Source: a virus. Taken from it: DNA of 64,000 bases. How positions within the stretch are numbered: the stretch's first letter is position 1; each line of letters starts with the position of its first letter. The stretch lies in IMG/VR virus record IMGVR_UViG_3300024346_000015, positions 58,344-122,343 of that record. One strand, given 5' to 3'. Below are positions 24,112-31,419 of the stretch, piece after piece. Position numbers and translations under genes: made by a program. A model generated the notes under the pieces. The model had not been told where the DNA came from. It worked only from the letters and a program-made list of their open reading frames with translations, and searched no databases.

Positions 24112-24971
24112 TACCAGTCCTTTTGAAATATCGGGAACTTATCCTTATGGTATAAATCAATCATAATGAGTTTCTGATCACCTCCGGTGTAGTGTAAGAA
24201 GTTACACTTACCTTGGTCAATCCACTTCTGAGGATCATTATAATGTGTGGGGGTGTCATTCCATTTCTGATCGACAGACTCAACATCAAAGTCGTGTTTC
24301 ATCAACTGACCAGAAATAAACGGTTGGTCATTTAATATAGACATGTGATGTTCTTTGTTATTAGGATCTAGTCGTTTGGGTTCCATCCAATGAACCCAGT
24401 TGTCGAAGTCTCTACGTGCTTTGAGTCTAGCTTCCTTAGTCCAGACAACAACACCTGTATTAAAGATCGTCAACTTAGAATCAAATGAATGACCGATACC
24501 GAACGATGGTACCATTGGTATATCGTGCATCGCGAACTTTTCTTGATAGTCCATGAGGATGTTGGCGTCATAGTCCCAAGAGTTATAACCACCAGTCTTT
24601 TCAGTACGAATGTCACTCTCCAGTACACCATATACTTCAGCATCAGATACTTCAAATATATTCTCTTTGGTGTTACAGACGATGTCGGTATCTAGGAAAC
24701 AGACTTTGTCAAAGTCATCGAAGAACGGATCGTAGATGATACGTAGACATTCGAATAAACAGGACGTAGAGTTTTGAGCGTAGTCTTGAGTCAACCATCT
24801 TTTGTCAGAGTAGAGGTACTCACAATCTATCTCATCTGCGTACATCTCGAACGATGATCGAGAGATGTCAGCCATCTCTTTGTAAACATCAGAACGTTTC
24901 CGTCCCTCTAGATCACCTCGAGCATCAACTCGGTCGTCTACTACTAGATACTGAAAAATGATGTTCTTCAT
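24111..24971 (-). CDS. Glycosyltransferase-like protein, DTD motif (paralogue 2)
   Basis: The start at 24971 (MKNIIFQYLVVDDRVDARGD) has AGGA about 7 bases upstream and gives 286 residues. FDKVCFLDTDIVCNTKENIF carries DTD; KLTIFNTGVVVWTKEARLKA and NFLHYTGGDQK match GT8-like enzymes. It is a tandem duplicate of the downstream gene, diverged outside the core. Confidence 0.7.
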   Translation of the reverse strand: MKNIIFQYLVVDDRVDARGDLEGRKRSDVYKEMADISRSSFEMYADEIDCEYLYSDKRWLTQDYAQNSTSCLFECLRIIYDPFFDDFDKVCFLDTDIVCNTKENIFEVSDAEVYGVLESDIRTEKTGGYNSWDYDANILMDYQEKFAMHDIPMVPSFGIGHSFDSKLTIFNTGVVVWTKEARLKARRDFDNWVHWMEPKRLDPNNKEHHMSILNDQPFISGQLMKHDFDVESVDQKWNDTPTHYNDPQKWIDQGKCNFLHYTGGDQKLIMIDLYHKDKFPIFQKDW

Positions 24972-25089
24972 GTTGTGTCCTATTATATGATTCAACCGAT
25001 CTCATTTTGGTTGATGCACCTTCCTGAGATCTTTGCTTATGCTTGTTGCGTTTCTTATTTTGGGGATCGTGGCGTGTATACTTTGCCAT
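24925..25089 (-). CDS. Small basic protein, unknown
   Basis: This 54-residue ORF (MAKYTRHDPQNKKRNKHKQR) lies between the peptidase gene and the glycosyltransferase gene and overlaps the latter by 47 bases. It is strongly basic, as expected for a nucleic-acid-binding peptide; I recall similar 'DP.NKK...K.R' peptides in marine T4-like phages. AAGGA sits somewhat far (10 bases) from the start. Confidence 0.5.
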   Translation of the reverse strand: MAKYTRHDPQNKKRNKHKQRSQEGASTKMRSVESYNRTQHEEHHFSVSSSRRPS

Positions 25090-25095
25090 GACTAA

Positions 25096-25563
25096 TTAGT
25101 CCTTTTGAATGCCTATTTTATACACTGTCTTGCCGTCTTCTTTAACAGCAGTCAGTACCGATTTACGGTTGGCATCAGGATCTAAGTAAGACACGTGAAC
25201 CCAACCGCTGTCGGGAATACCTACAGTATAGAACTCTAAAATCAACTGATCAAAACTGAGGTTATCCCGAATCCATTCCGCAACTTCTGCATTAGGTACG
25301 CCCGGACATTCGATATCGACTGCCTCGCCCTTACAGTGTTGACTCTTGGATGAACCACCTACCGCCTTGTTTAACTCTTCTCCCCGATAACCAGAATTGA
25401 TTACCGTTGGCCCGAAGTGATCTCGAACTGGTTGAACAACATACTCGAACAACATCTCTGCGTTCTCTAAGTGAATGTCAGACGGGGTATTATCTAACCC
25501 CAGTCTAGTTGCGGTCTGTGATTTGGTGAACTCTTGTAGAGTAAAATTCTTTGATAGTCTCAT
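25096..25563 (-). CDS. Peptidase M15-type murein peptidase, candidate endolysin
   Basis: The 155-residue protein matches Peptidase_M15_3: SGYRGEELNKAVGG, then zinc ligands H76 and D83 in SQHCKGEAVDIE and H123 in GWVHVSY. These DD-carboxypeptidase/endopeptidase enzymes cut the peptide stems of murein. No signal peptide is present, so export would need a holin; a 3TM holin-like protein is encoded at 36262. It begins at the end of phoH. Confidence 0.8.
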   Translation of the reverse strand: MRLSKNFTLQEFTKSQTATRLGLDNTPSDIHLENAEMLFEYVVQPVRDHFGPTVINSGYRGEELNKAVGGSSKSQHCKGEAVDIECPGVPNAEVAEWIRDNLSFDQLILEFYTVGIPDSGWVHVSYLDPDANRKSVLTAVKEDGKTVYKIGIQKD

Positions 25564-26255
25564 TAGTTGATCTCTAACATTTCTTTTGTCATTATATAGT
25601 CACGCACGAAGTCAGATCTGACAATGTCTGCCCATGTAAACGTAACCACGCTAAACTTAGTCATATGTTCAATGATCTTCAGGAACTTACCGAACCCAGT
25701 TTTATCAGACTCCTTAGTGAAGTCGGACTGGAGATAGTCTCCGCAGAATATGATTCTACAGTTCTGTCCAATCCTAGTGATAACCGAATCAAGTTCGTGG
25801 AATGTGAGGTTCTGCATCTCATCCACAATGATTACTGCATCATTAAACGTTGTCCCTCTTATATAGGACGTAGATAAAAACTCTACAACATCTTGTTCTA
25901 CAAGTTTGTCGTATGCTTTAGTGTCTTGGAATAACTCAGTACAGATCGATTTGTATGGCCCCGCATAGGGTTCCATCTTCTCTTCCATACTGCCAGGCAA
26001 GAAACCTATCTCCCGTGTAGGTACAATCGATCGAGTCAGTATGACCTTCTCTAATTGATTGCCCTTATCGAGAACTTGTTCTAACGCCAGATAGATAGCG
26101 GAGAACGTCTTACCTGTACCGGCAGATCCGGTCAGTACCAGATGGTTGTTATCTGCCCATGCCCGATAAACCTTTTCTTGATTTTCGGTCATAGGTTCAA
26201 ACGTATGAAGATCGTCAATACGTAACTTCATAGGAATCGTTTTTTCTTTTCTCAT
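25563..26255 (-). CDS. phoH: PhoH-like ATPase
   Basis: The 230-residue protein has Walker A GSAGTGKT, the PhoH segment VILTRSIVPTREIGFLPGSM, Walker B VIIVDEMQNLTFHELDSVIT and IIFCGDYLQSDF, the typical order for PhoH/RecD-like ATPases. PhoH is common in marine phages; its role is unresolved and may involve RNA or phosphate stress. The ATG at 26255 forms an ATGA junction with the upstream gene. Confidence 0.9.
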   Translation of the reverse strand: MRKEKTIPMKLRIDDLHTFEPMTENQEKVYRAWADNNHLVLTGSAGTGKTFSAIYLALEQVLDKGNQLEKVILTRSIVPTREIGFLPGSMEEKMEPYAGPYKSICTELFQDTKAYDKLVEQDVVEFLSTSYIRGTTFNDAVIIVDEMQNLTFHELDSVITRIGQNCRIIFCGDYLQSDFTKESDKTGFGKFLKIIEHMTKFSVVTFTWADIVRSDFVRDYIMTKEMLEIN

Positions 26256-26488
26256 GTATTAATCTTATTCTCTTTACCGGAACCTTTCTTGATTCGGGAT
26301 AGATGATCATTCCATTCCGTACCCGCCATAGACATGGTGGATTTGGTTCCGGATATGAGTGAAGGGGCGCTTGTTATGACTTTAACAAGGTTCGGGTTTG
26401 TTGCATGGTATTCATCTAGTTCGCTGATCTTCATCAGTTTATCGAACTCTTCGCCTGTGACGGTGTCTCTAAATGTATATATGGGCAT
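26252..26488 (-). CDS. Small conserved phage protein, unknown
   Basis: The start at 26488 has GGAAGAG upstream and gives 78 residues beginning MPIYTFRDTVTGEEFDKLMK. The opening resembles FmdB-type zinc ribbons and conserved phage proteins, but no cysteine pair is present, so any zinc role is lost. Followed directly by phoH. Confidence 0.65.
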   Translation of the reverse strand: MPIYTFRDTVTGEEFDKLMKISELDEYHATNPNLVKVITSAPSLISGTKSTMSMAGTEWNDHLSRIKKGSGKENKINT

Positions 26489-26519
26489 AATCTCTTCCAT
26501 TGTTAATCGTTAACGAAGA

Positions 26520-26536
26520 CGGGGACTTAGTCCCCG
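26520..26536 (-). terminator. Short GC hairpin, possible terminator or attenuator
   Basis: On the minus strand CGGGGAC-TAA-GTCCCCG forms a perfect 7-bp stem with a 3-base loop, followed by TCTTCGTT rather than a clean T run. It lies between a small gene and the next start, so it may partially terminate or protect RNA ends. Confidence 0.45.
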
Positions 26537-26561
26537 CCTACGAGATACTTTATCACCTTCC

Positions 26562-26726
26562 TTATCGAGCTGAGGACATGTAATCCTCGATTGTTTGATT
26601 TAAGAAATTTTCTTTCACCATTAGCCGGTGGGCCTTTGAATCATTACCTTTCTTCTTATGGCGTCTGATCTGGTGAGAGAGTTCTCTCTGGTCTTTCCTC
26701 AATCGTTCTATTTGGTTTCTCGACAT
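26562..26726 (-). CDS. Small basic helical protein, unknown
   Basis: This 54-residue ORF (MSRNQIERLRKDQRELSHQI) has a strong AAGGAG 4 bases before its ATG. It is almost entirely a charged helix and could be a coiled coil or nucleic-acid binder. It is followed by the GC hairpin at 26520-26536. Confidence 0.6.
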   Translation of the reverse strand: MSRNQIERLRKDQRELSHQIRRHKKKGNDSKAHRLMVKENFLNQTIEDYMSSAR

Positions 26727-26754
26727 AATACTCCTTATGTTATTATTATAGGAA

Positions 26755-27189
26755 CTACGTTGTGATTAATTTAGGGAATGCCTCCTGTACAAGCTTCTTG
26801 GTTAGATATTTGACTGGTGACTTCTTAGACACCATTGATAGAACCACTTCCGCATCCTGTGGATGAATTGCTTCCAATAGACGGATAAACATATTCTCTC
26901 TTTTATATGCGGGCAGGCCACTACTCTTCGCACCTTTAACAAAGTAACCGAATTGACGGTGTTCTCGTAAAAGTGTCGAAGGAATAGATTCTGGTTTATT
27001 GGCGACAAACGGTGGTTTGCCGACAGGTAAGACCCACTCCAAGGATTCATCAAATGTGCCTCGGAGTACATCTTGGAATGCGGGTACGTCTGCGTACTTC
27101 TCAAGTACCGCTTTTCGTTTTGGTCGAGTAGTTTCTTTACTAAACTCTTCTAGTATTTCAAATATTTCTTTGTGTATCACGTGTGCCAT
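26755..27189 (-). CDS. Conserved marine T4-like phage protein (DUF6433-like)
   Basis: The 144-residue protein is helical and ends MSKKSPVKYLTKKLVQEAFP. The layout 'IFEILEEFSKETTRPKRKAVLEKY ... LLEAIHPQDAEVVLSM.S' is what I recall for the DUF6433 family of cyanophage-type viruses. Function unknown. About 30 bases separate it from its neighbour on either side. Confidence 0.7.
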   Translation of the reverse strand: MAHVIHKEIFEILEEFSKETTRPKRKAVLEKYADVPAFQDVLRGTFDESLEWVLPVGKPPFVANKPESIPSTLLREHRQFGYFVKGAKSSGLPAYKRENMFIRLLEAIHPQDAEVVLSMVSKKSPVKYLTKKLVQEAFPKLITT

Positions 27190-27220
27190 AAAAAACTCAT
27201 ATATGATTGATTAAAAATTA

Positions 27221-27763
27221 TTAAGTGTTTGGATTCCACCAAGGGTTCGGATCTTCTCCGTGTGTTGCAGAATCCCATGCCCACTCACCGTTGTCCAGTC
27301 GCTCTCGTATGTCCGAATCTAAATTGTCATAAACGTATGTCGGTTCGGTATTCAAAGTTCGAATCCCTTCGTAAGCATCTAGACTAATATCTATAAGAAT
27401 CTCATTTACCAGTTCTCTCTGGTCTTCTCGACACCTATAAACAAATTCCGCATCATGATCGGTTAGGAAGTCAGCGTTGTTAGTGGTATGTCTGCTGATA
27501 GAGAAACGGATGTCTCCACCAAGGTGATGATCTGAAGTAGTGACGCACATGTAATCACATGCTTCGTAACCCAACTGTGAGTATCGGCCACCGTATTCTT
27601 CTGGTAGAGCCCAAGTCAGGGCAGTCAAACCGTTAGAATAGTTTCGTCTGTAGGACGGTTCCACGCCATCACCCAATATAGTTTTGAGTTCTCCGTGGGT
27701 ATTGGTTATCCAGCCAGCTTTGACTAGATCCGTATGATCTTGGTCACTGTTAATAATGGGCAT
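27221..27763 (-). CDS. Hypothetical protein, 180 residues
   Basis: An acidic, soluble-looking protein beginning MPIINSDQDHTDLVKAGWIT and rich in Tyr and Asp, with DHHLGGDIRFSISRHTTNNA in the middle. No motif was recognised. It has its own late-promoter motif 25 bases upstream, so it may be a late protein within an otherwise early region. Confidence 0.65.
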   Translation of the reverse strand: MPIINSDQDHTDLVKAGWITNTHGELKTILGDGVEPSYRRNYSNGLTALTWALPEEYGGRYSQLGYEACDYMCVTTSDHHLGGDIRFSISRHTTNNADFLTDHDAEFVYRCREDQRELVNEILIDISLDAYEGIRTLNTEPTYVYDNLDSDIRERLDNGEWAWDSATHGEDPNPWWNPNT

Positions 27764-27787
27764 ATTTTACTCGTTATCTTTTACTTT

Positions 27788-27795
27788 TATTTATA
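27788..27795 (-). promoter_or_regulatory. Late promoter motif TATAAATA
   Basis: A perfect late element 25 bases before the ATG at 27763, directly after the inverted repeat at 27801-27855. Confidence 0.7.
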
Positions 27796-27800
27796 AAATA

Positions 27801-27855
27801 GGCGACTTTTAAGTTGCATAACAATATATAGTAATCTTCGAACTTTAAAGTCGCC
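27801..27855 (-). terminator. Long-loop inverted repeat, possible terminator
   Basis: Arms GGCGACTTTAAAGTT and AACTTAAAAGTCGCC (minus strand, one mismatch) enclose a 25-base AT-rich loop, with TATTTTAT after the second arm. It fits a leftward terminator between an early gene and a late-promoter-driven gene. A regulatory site is also possible. Confidence 0.5.
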
Positions 27856-27867
27856 TTCCTCTAAAAG

Positions 27868-27875
27868 TATTTATA
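27868..27875 (-). promoter_or_regulatory. Late promoter motif TATAAATA at a gene end
   Basis: A perfect element overlapping the stop of the gene at 27871-28308. It is followed by the inverted repeat rather than a start codon, so its use is doubtful. Confidence 0.35.
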
Positions 27876-28308
27876 CAGATTCGATGTCCACGGGGCCAAT
27901 AACATACGTTCTATAGTCAATATCACTCCAACCTTCCTCACGGAAAAACTCGTCAGAGAAGGCACAGTCTTCGATGGCCTCAAGGATCCGATCCTCTTCG
28001 TCTGCATCGACTCCTTCAAACTCGTATTCCAGACTACACCCGTCATAACAATCTTCGAACTCAACATCTTCGAAAGAATCGAACTCAAAGATCTCATCAT
28101 CATCAGCGTAGGTTGCACCCTCCAGATCTTCGACTTCATCCTCGTTCTGTGGACGAATGATATATGTACCGTTCCGGAACACTTCAGATATCTGAACGGA
28201 GACATAATCTCCGTTATCGAAAGATCCCTTGGCCCAGATACACTCCTCGACAAATGATTTTTTATTTGAGGCGATTACGCGGTACGCACCCCCGACTACA
28301 ATACTCAT
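27871..28308 (-). CDS. Acidic hypothetical protein
   Basis: The 145-residue protein opens MSIVVGGAYRVIASNKKSFV and is highly acidic (about 35% Asp/Glu in the second half), with EFEDCYDGCSLEYEFEGVDA and a final WSDIDYRTYVIGPVDI. I recall acidic proteins of this layout in marine phages, function unknown. DNA mimicry would be one possibility for so acidic a protein, but nothing specific supports it. The 4-base overlap with the next gene suggests coupling. Confidence 0.65.
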   Translation of the reverse strand: MSIVVGGAYRVIASNKKSFVEECIWAKGSFDNGDYVSVQISEVFRNGTYIIRPQNEDEVEDLEGATYADDDEIFEFDSFEDVEFEDCYDGCSLEYEFEGVDADEEDRILEAIEDCAFSDEFFREEGWSDIDYRTYVIGPVDIESV

Positions 28309-28577
28309 AACTTCTGTACCCTCTCATCATATTCACTAAACGCTGTTTCGTAAGGAACAAACACTTCCTCACCTATTTCATATTGACCGTGTGATGACTC
28401 TTCACACTTCACAATGTAACAAGAGAACGGAATCGAAATATCTCCGCGCATCTCACCGAACTCGTGACGCTTGATAACCGTACCAACTACGAAACGGTCT
28501 GGTCGATCATCCATTGGACGGAAGTCGAGTGCTTTTAAACGATCGCCCAACTGAGCAGTGTTTTCAAATTTCATCAT
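28305..28577 (-). CDS. Small hypothetical protein, beta-rich
   Basis: The 90-residue ORF (MMKFENTAQLGDRLKALDFR) has a beta-barrel-like pattern with FVVGTVIKRHEFGEMRGDIS and CYIVKCEESSHGQYEIGEEV. Two ATG codons in tandem precede it. No family recognised. Confidence 0.6.
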   Translation of the reverse strand: MMKFENTAQLGDRLKALDFRPMDDRPDRFVVGTVIKRHEFGEMRGDISIPFSCYIVKCEESSHGQYEIGEEVFVPYETAFSEYDERVQKL

Positions 28578-28580
28578 AAT

Positions 28581-29093
28581 TTATGCCGCCTTTTTCATGT
28601 CTAGTTTAAGTTCATCACGGATCGCCTTGACTTCAGCAATTCGAGCAGAAAGATCTTTGGTCTCACTAGTGCAAACGTAAGGTTTGTCGTAAGAACCAAC
28701 GTTGATGTCCGTGTAATGCGAACGGTGAAAGTAATCAGTCATTGAGTCATCTTCGTTGAAGAACTCAGGCCCTTCCATCGCAGATTTCAGTTCAGTCAGG
28801 AACGCAGAGATCTCAGGGTAGTTCTTGTAAGTATCTTCGATCCAATACTCATTGACGCGAACGTACTCTTCTAACTGGATGTATTGGTCAGGGTGGTGAT
28901 ACAACTCACGTTCAATGTGATCGAGTCGAGTCTCTTGGTAAGCGCTGATAATGTCTAGATCACCAGACTTGATATTCACAACAAGGGTAGAGTGGTGACG
29001 AACAGCGATAGACGCTTTCATGTTGTACTTTTTAAGTACTGCTTTGATCGCGGGGGTTAACATCTTTTTATCTTCTTGACTTACAAACGCCAT
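28581..29093 (-). CDS. Conserved phage/plasmid-type protein, unknown
   Basis: The 170-residue protein opens MAFVSQEDKKMLTPAIKAVL and has SIAVRHHSTLVVNIKSGDLD and DYFHRSHYTDINVGSYDKPY. I recall this arrangement in large phages and in polyvalent plasmid/phage proteins (LPD-type domains), where its role is unclear. Transcribed from its own early promoter, first of a small early operon. Confidence 0.65.
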   Translation of the reverse strand: MAFVSQEDKKMLTPAIKAVLKKYNMKASIAVRHHSTLVVNIKSGDLDIISAYQETRLDHIERELYHHPDQYIQLEEYVRVNEYWIEDTYKNYPEISAFLTELKSAMEGPEFFNEDDSMTDYFHRSHYTDINVGSYDKPYVCTSETKDLSARIAEVKAIRDELKLDMKKAA

Positions 29094-29126
29094 AATTTCT
29101 TCTCTCTCTCAATCAATTAGGTAACT

Positions 29127-29155
29127 ATTATCTCATGCTGGGCAACTATTGTCAA
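29127..29155 (-). promoter_or_regulatory. Early promoter (TTGACA-17-GATAAT)
   Basis: TTGACA at 29150-29155 and GATAAT at 29127-29132, followed by a GTTACCTAATTGATTGAGAGA leader like other promoters of this class. Confidence 0.8.
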
Positions 29156-29168
29156 GCGTTTTCTTCAA

Positions 29169-29462
29169 TTAATTATAAGTTTTTTGCGAGAATCTTGGGT
29201 ACAACCGGAACGGTGCCTGTACATCAAGAGTCTCAGAATAGATGATCGGTTCGGGAAGACACTTCTCATCTAACGCATCAAAGAACAACGCCATGTCGCA
29301 GTCTTCCTCTAACCAGATATAATCTTTGTTGAAGAACGAATACTCAGAGATCTTGTTGATAAAGTTTAGGTTCTCAGCCAGACGGACTGGAACTTTCAGG
29401 TAACTATGTGACGGATCAGAAACATATGTCACGGCATTTTGGGGATTAGTTGCAAAACTCAT
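29169..29462 (-). CDS. Conserved phage/plasmid-type protein, unknown
   Basis: The 97-residue product contains SHSYLKVPVRLAENLNFINK and YIWLEEDCDMALFFDALDE, a pattern I recall from small proteins in plasmids and phages ('GHAWL.VP... SSYSY... YLEEDCD'). Function unknown. A 4-base overlap couples it to the upstream gene. Confidence 0.65.
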   Translation of the reverse strand: MSFATNPQNAVTYVSDPSHSYLKVPVRLAENLNFINKISEYSFFNKDYIWLEEDCDMALFFDALDEKCLPEPIIYSETLDVQAPFRLYPRFSQKTYN

Positions 29463-29734
29463 TTTGATGCCTCACTCATTAATTTCATTATGTGGTAGTC
29501 TTTCTCAAGGATATCACGAACACGTTCACGGTCAATCGAGTCACCGTCACCCCACTCAAAGTGGTTCTTAGGACTAACGACTAGTTTGAGGTATTCTTGG
29601 ATAGCTGACTCTACTTTGTCAACAGAGTTACTCTCAATAGGGTAGAGACCGTCATACGCATAGAACGACAAGACATAGTTACGGAAGTTAACTAACGAAG
29701 GGTTTGAACGCAGTGCAATTACATTAGAAGTCAT
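29459..29734 (-). CDS. Small hypothetical protein
   Basis: The start at 29734 (MTSNVIALRSNPSLVNFRNY) follows the GAGAGAAAAT leader of an early promoter and gives 91 residues. It is helical, with an acidic C-terminal half. No family recognised. Confidence 0.6.
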   Translation of the reverse strand: MTSNVIALRSNPSLVNFRNYVLSFYAYDGLYPIESNSVDKVESAIQEYLKLVVSPKNHFEWGDGDSIDRERVRDILEKDYHIMKLMSEASK

Positions 29735-29768
29735 ATTTTCTCTCTCAGTTCTCATAATCAATACAAGT

Positions 29769-29797
29769 ATTATACGGTACTGGCCAGAGAAAGGCAA
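29769..29797 (-). promoter_or_regulatory. Early promoter (TTGCCT-17-TATAAT)
   Basis: The spacer carries TGGCCAGTAC and the -10 is followed by ATACTTGTATTG, nearly identical to the promoter at 8951-8979. Confidence 0.85.
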
Positions 29798-29806
29798 GCG
29801 TTTTCT

Positions 29807-29938
29807 TTAAATAGTTACAATCTTTTTACATTCATTGAGTCTACGGATACTAGACATAACACCGTAGTAATCGTCTTGATTGTCAACAGAGAATGCCAAC
29901 CAGAGAATCAAGACGATACGAGCGACTAATAGTCTCAA
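29807..29938 (-). CDS. Small secreted or membrane protein, TTG start
   Basis: This 43-residue ORF starts with TTG at a TTGA junction with the preceding stop codon. Residues 1-17 (LRLLVARIVLILWLAFS) are a signal-like hydrophobic stretch, followed by an acidic then basic tail. Coding is inferred from the junction and the sensible composition. Confidence 0.45.
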   Translation of the reverse strand: MRLLVARIVLILWLAFSVDNQDDYYGVMSSIRRLNECKKIVTI

Positions 29939-30474
29939 ACGAACCAACTAGGAACTTCGCGGTTCGTCCATTTGGCCATGTACTTCTTCTCTTGGATGTA
30001 GTACTTACGGTAAGCTTGAACGGGATCGTTCATCTTACACGAATCTGGCATCGCCTGTGCGAACGTATCCATAGTTGCTACTTGGTCGATGTTACGAGGA
30101 GCGAACCACAACTGTCCTTTCAGTTTCTCTTCGGTCATGTGAACCTTACCGTAACGTCTGGTGTACTCTGTACACAATGCACGGAAGTGCTTGTACAACC
30201 AACGGTAGTTCTGGTCGTTCTTACGTGTCCATATGTTGGACGGATGGTTTACGTGGGACGCCTTGTACAAGAGTCGTTCTTGTGCATCAGGCGCCAACCT
30301 CCATCGTTTGATCTTACTACCATTCTTGGTCTTGTCCAGATACAACTCACCGTCTAGTACACGGTGTGCAGTAGACATCAGCTGAGCGTACTCGACTATC
30401 ATTTTTACGACATGTTTATCACACATCATTTGTGCAGCTTTCACGGGGTCATTATCTAAGTGGAAAATGTTCAT
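29935..30474 (-). CDS. Conserved phage protein with DKHVVKM motif
   Basis: The ATG at 30474 forms an ATGA junction with the preceding gene and gives 179 residues. The N-terminus NIFHLDNDPVKAAQMMCDKH continues into VVKMIVEYAQLMSTAH, and SHVNHPSNIWTRKNDQNYRW follows. I recall this combination from many large phages; annotations there are vague and I do not assign an enzyme activity. Conserved His and Asp residues suggest one. Confidence 0.7.
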   Translation of the reverse strand: MNIFHLDNDPVKAAQMMCDKHVVKMIVEYAQLMSTAHRVLDGELYLDKTKNGSKIKRWRLAPDAQERLLYKASHVNHPSNIWTRKNDQNYRWLYKHFRALCTEYTRRYGKVHMTEEKLKGQLWFAPRNIDQVATMDTFAQAMPDSCKMNDPVQAYRKYYIQEKKYMAKWTNREVPSWFV

Positions 30475-30683
30475 GCAAAGTATATCCAATCTCGAAAGGT
30501 GTTGATAACACGGAGTTTGTTTGGTTGGTAAGTGAAGGCGTTCAACGCGACAGTAAAGATATCATGACCTTCTGGACATGTCGCCTGATACGAATACTTA
30601 GTGAAACCTTCGTCATCCGGAATTTCTTCACAGGTTAAAACGTAACTCTGGTAAACGTCAATAACATCTGAGTAATGTATCAT
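30471..30683 (-). CDS. Small hypothetical protein
   Basis: The 70-residue ORF begins MIHYSDVIDVYQSYVLTCEE at a TGATG junction with the upstream gene. CEE and CPEGHD provide two separated cysteines, not a clear zinc motif. No family recognised. Confidence 0.6.
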   Translation of the reverse strand: MIHYSDVIDVYQSYVLTCEEIPDDEGFTKYSYQATCPEGHDIFTVALNAFTYQPNKLRVINTFRDWIYFA

Positions 30684-30859
30684 CAATAGTCTCCCTGTCT
30701 GATAGCGTACATCACCTCGAACTTTTGGGATGAGTTCGCACCGATCGAAGTCAACGCTTCGCTGAGTGCAGTCCAGTCCGGATGGCGTGGCATCTCGATG
30801 TACTGTTCTGCGAGGTTCGCAACCAACTGCTGGGTGATAACGAAATTATCTGTATTCAT
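30683..30859 (-). CDS. Small hypothetical protein
   Basis: This 58-residue ORF (MNTDNFVITQQLVANLAEQY) sits between a membrane-protein gene and the next small gene, joined by overlaps on both sides. GGAGAG precedes its ATG. The product is helical with a conserved-looking PRHPDWTALSEAL segment. Confidence 0.6.
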   Translation of the reverse strand: MNTDNFVITQQLVANLAEQYIEMPRHPDWTALSEALTSIGANSSQKFEVMYAIRQGDY

Positions 30860-31031
30860 CTAACTCTCCTCTATTGGCAAGATCGTAAAGACCCCAACCG
30901 ACTAGTGACATACCTAAGACACACTTCAACAGTAATGGCCCGATTGGTTGTGGTTCCATCGCCGCGATCATCATATCATCGTAACCAACAGCACCCATAA
31001 CAATAAAAAACCCGATAGCAATTCTAATCAT
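30846..31031 (-). CDS. Small membrane protein, two hydrophobic segments
   Basis: The 61-residue protein has hydrophobic stretches at about 2-16 (IRIAIGFFIVMGAVG) and 32-48 (GPLLLKCVLGMSLVGWG), with a short acidic tail. Probably an inner-membrane protein; no family recognised. Confidence 0.6.
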   Translation of the reverse strand: MIRIAIGFFIVMGAVGYDDMMIAAMEPQPIGPLLLKCVLGMSLVGWGLYDLANRGELDEYR

Positions 31032-31033
31032 CT

Positions 31034-31189
31034 CTATACCTCAAACTCGACTACTTGAAATTTGTGAAACTTGTTTTGTGTTGCGTAAGATTCTGCACTT
31101 TCTTTGTCAGCGAAACATGGCATGTTGTGTAACAATTGACTCTCGTCTTCTCTTATCTCAACCACGTAATAGACTTTATCTCGACTCAC
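31034..31189 (-). CDS. Small hypothetical protein, GTG start
   Basis: This 51-residue ORF starts with GTG at a GTGA junction with the upstream stop codon (product MSRDKVYYVVEIREDESQLL). The middle contains FADKESAESYATQNKF, typical of small ferredoxin-like or SPOR-like alpha/beta folds, though nothing more can be said. Confidence 0.55.
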   Translation of the reverse strand: MSRDKVYYVVEIREDESQLLHNMPCFADKESAESYATQNKFHKFQVVEFEV

Positions 31190-31359
31190 GTTTTACTCTC
31201 CAAATAATCTCTTGTTGATATCAACTCTTCTAACACTTCGGGATGTTGACTGGCCAAACTTACCAGTAGTGAATAGTAGTAACCCGAACGGAAAGCAAAG
31301 GAAGGGTTCGTGGCTTCAAGGGCGGACTCAACGTCATCCATAATATCGCGAACATTCAT
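31186..31359 (-). CDS. Small hypothetical protein
   Basis: The start at 31359 (MNVRDIMDDVESALEATNPS) follows the TGATGAGAGA leader and gives 57 residues; an earlier ATG at 31374 lies inside the leader. The product is helical. It is the first gene of a five-gene overlapping early operon. Confidence 0.6.
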   Translation of the reverse strand: MNVRDIMDDVESALEATNPSFAFRSGYYYSLLVSLASQHPEVLEELISTRDYLESKT

Positions 31360-31387
31360 ATCAAAATCTCTCATCAATTAAGTACCT

Positions 31388-31416
31388 ATTATAGGTCATG
31401 GGGCATGAAATGGCAA
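31388..31416 (-). promoter_or_regulatory. Early promoter (TTGCCA-17-TATAAT)
   Basis: TTGCCA at 31411-31416, TATAAT at 31388-31393, and the GTACTTAATTGATGAGAGA leader. A late motif lies just upstream at 31421-31428. Confidence 0.8.
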
Positions 31417-31419
31417 GTA

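Noticed and set aside
26727-26755. TATAAT-like sequence before the small gene at 26562-26726
   Set aside because: No acceptable -35 at 16-18 bp could be found.
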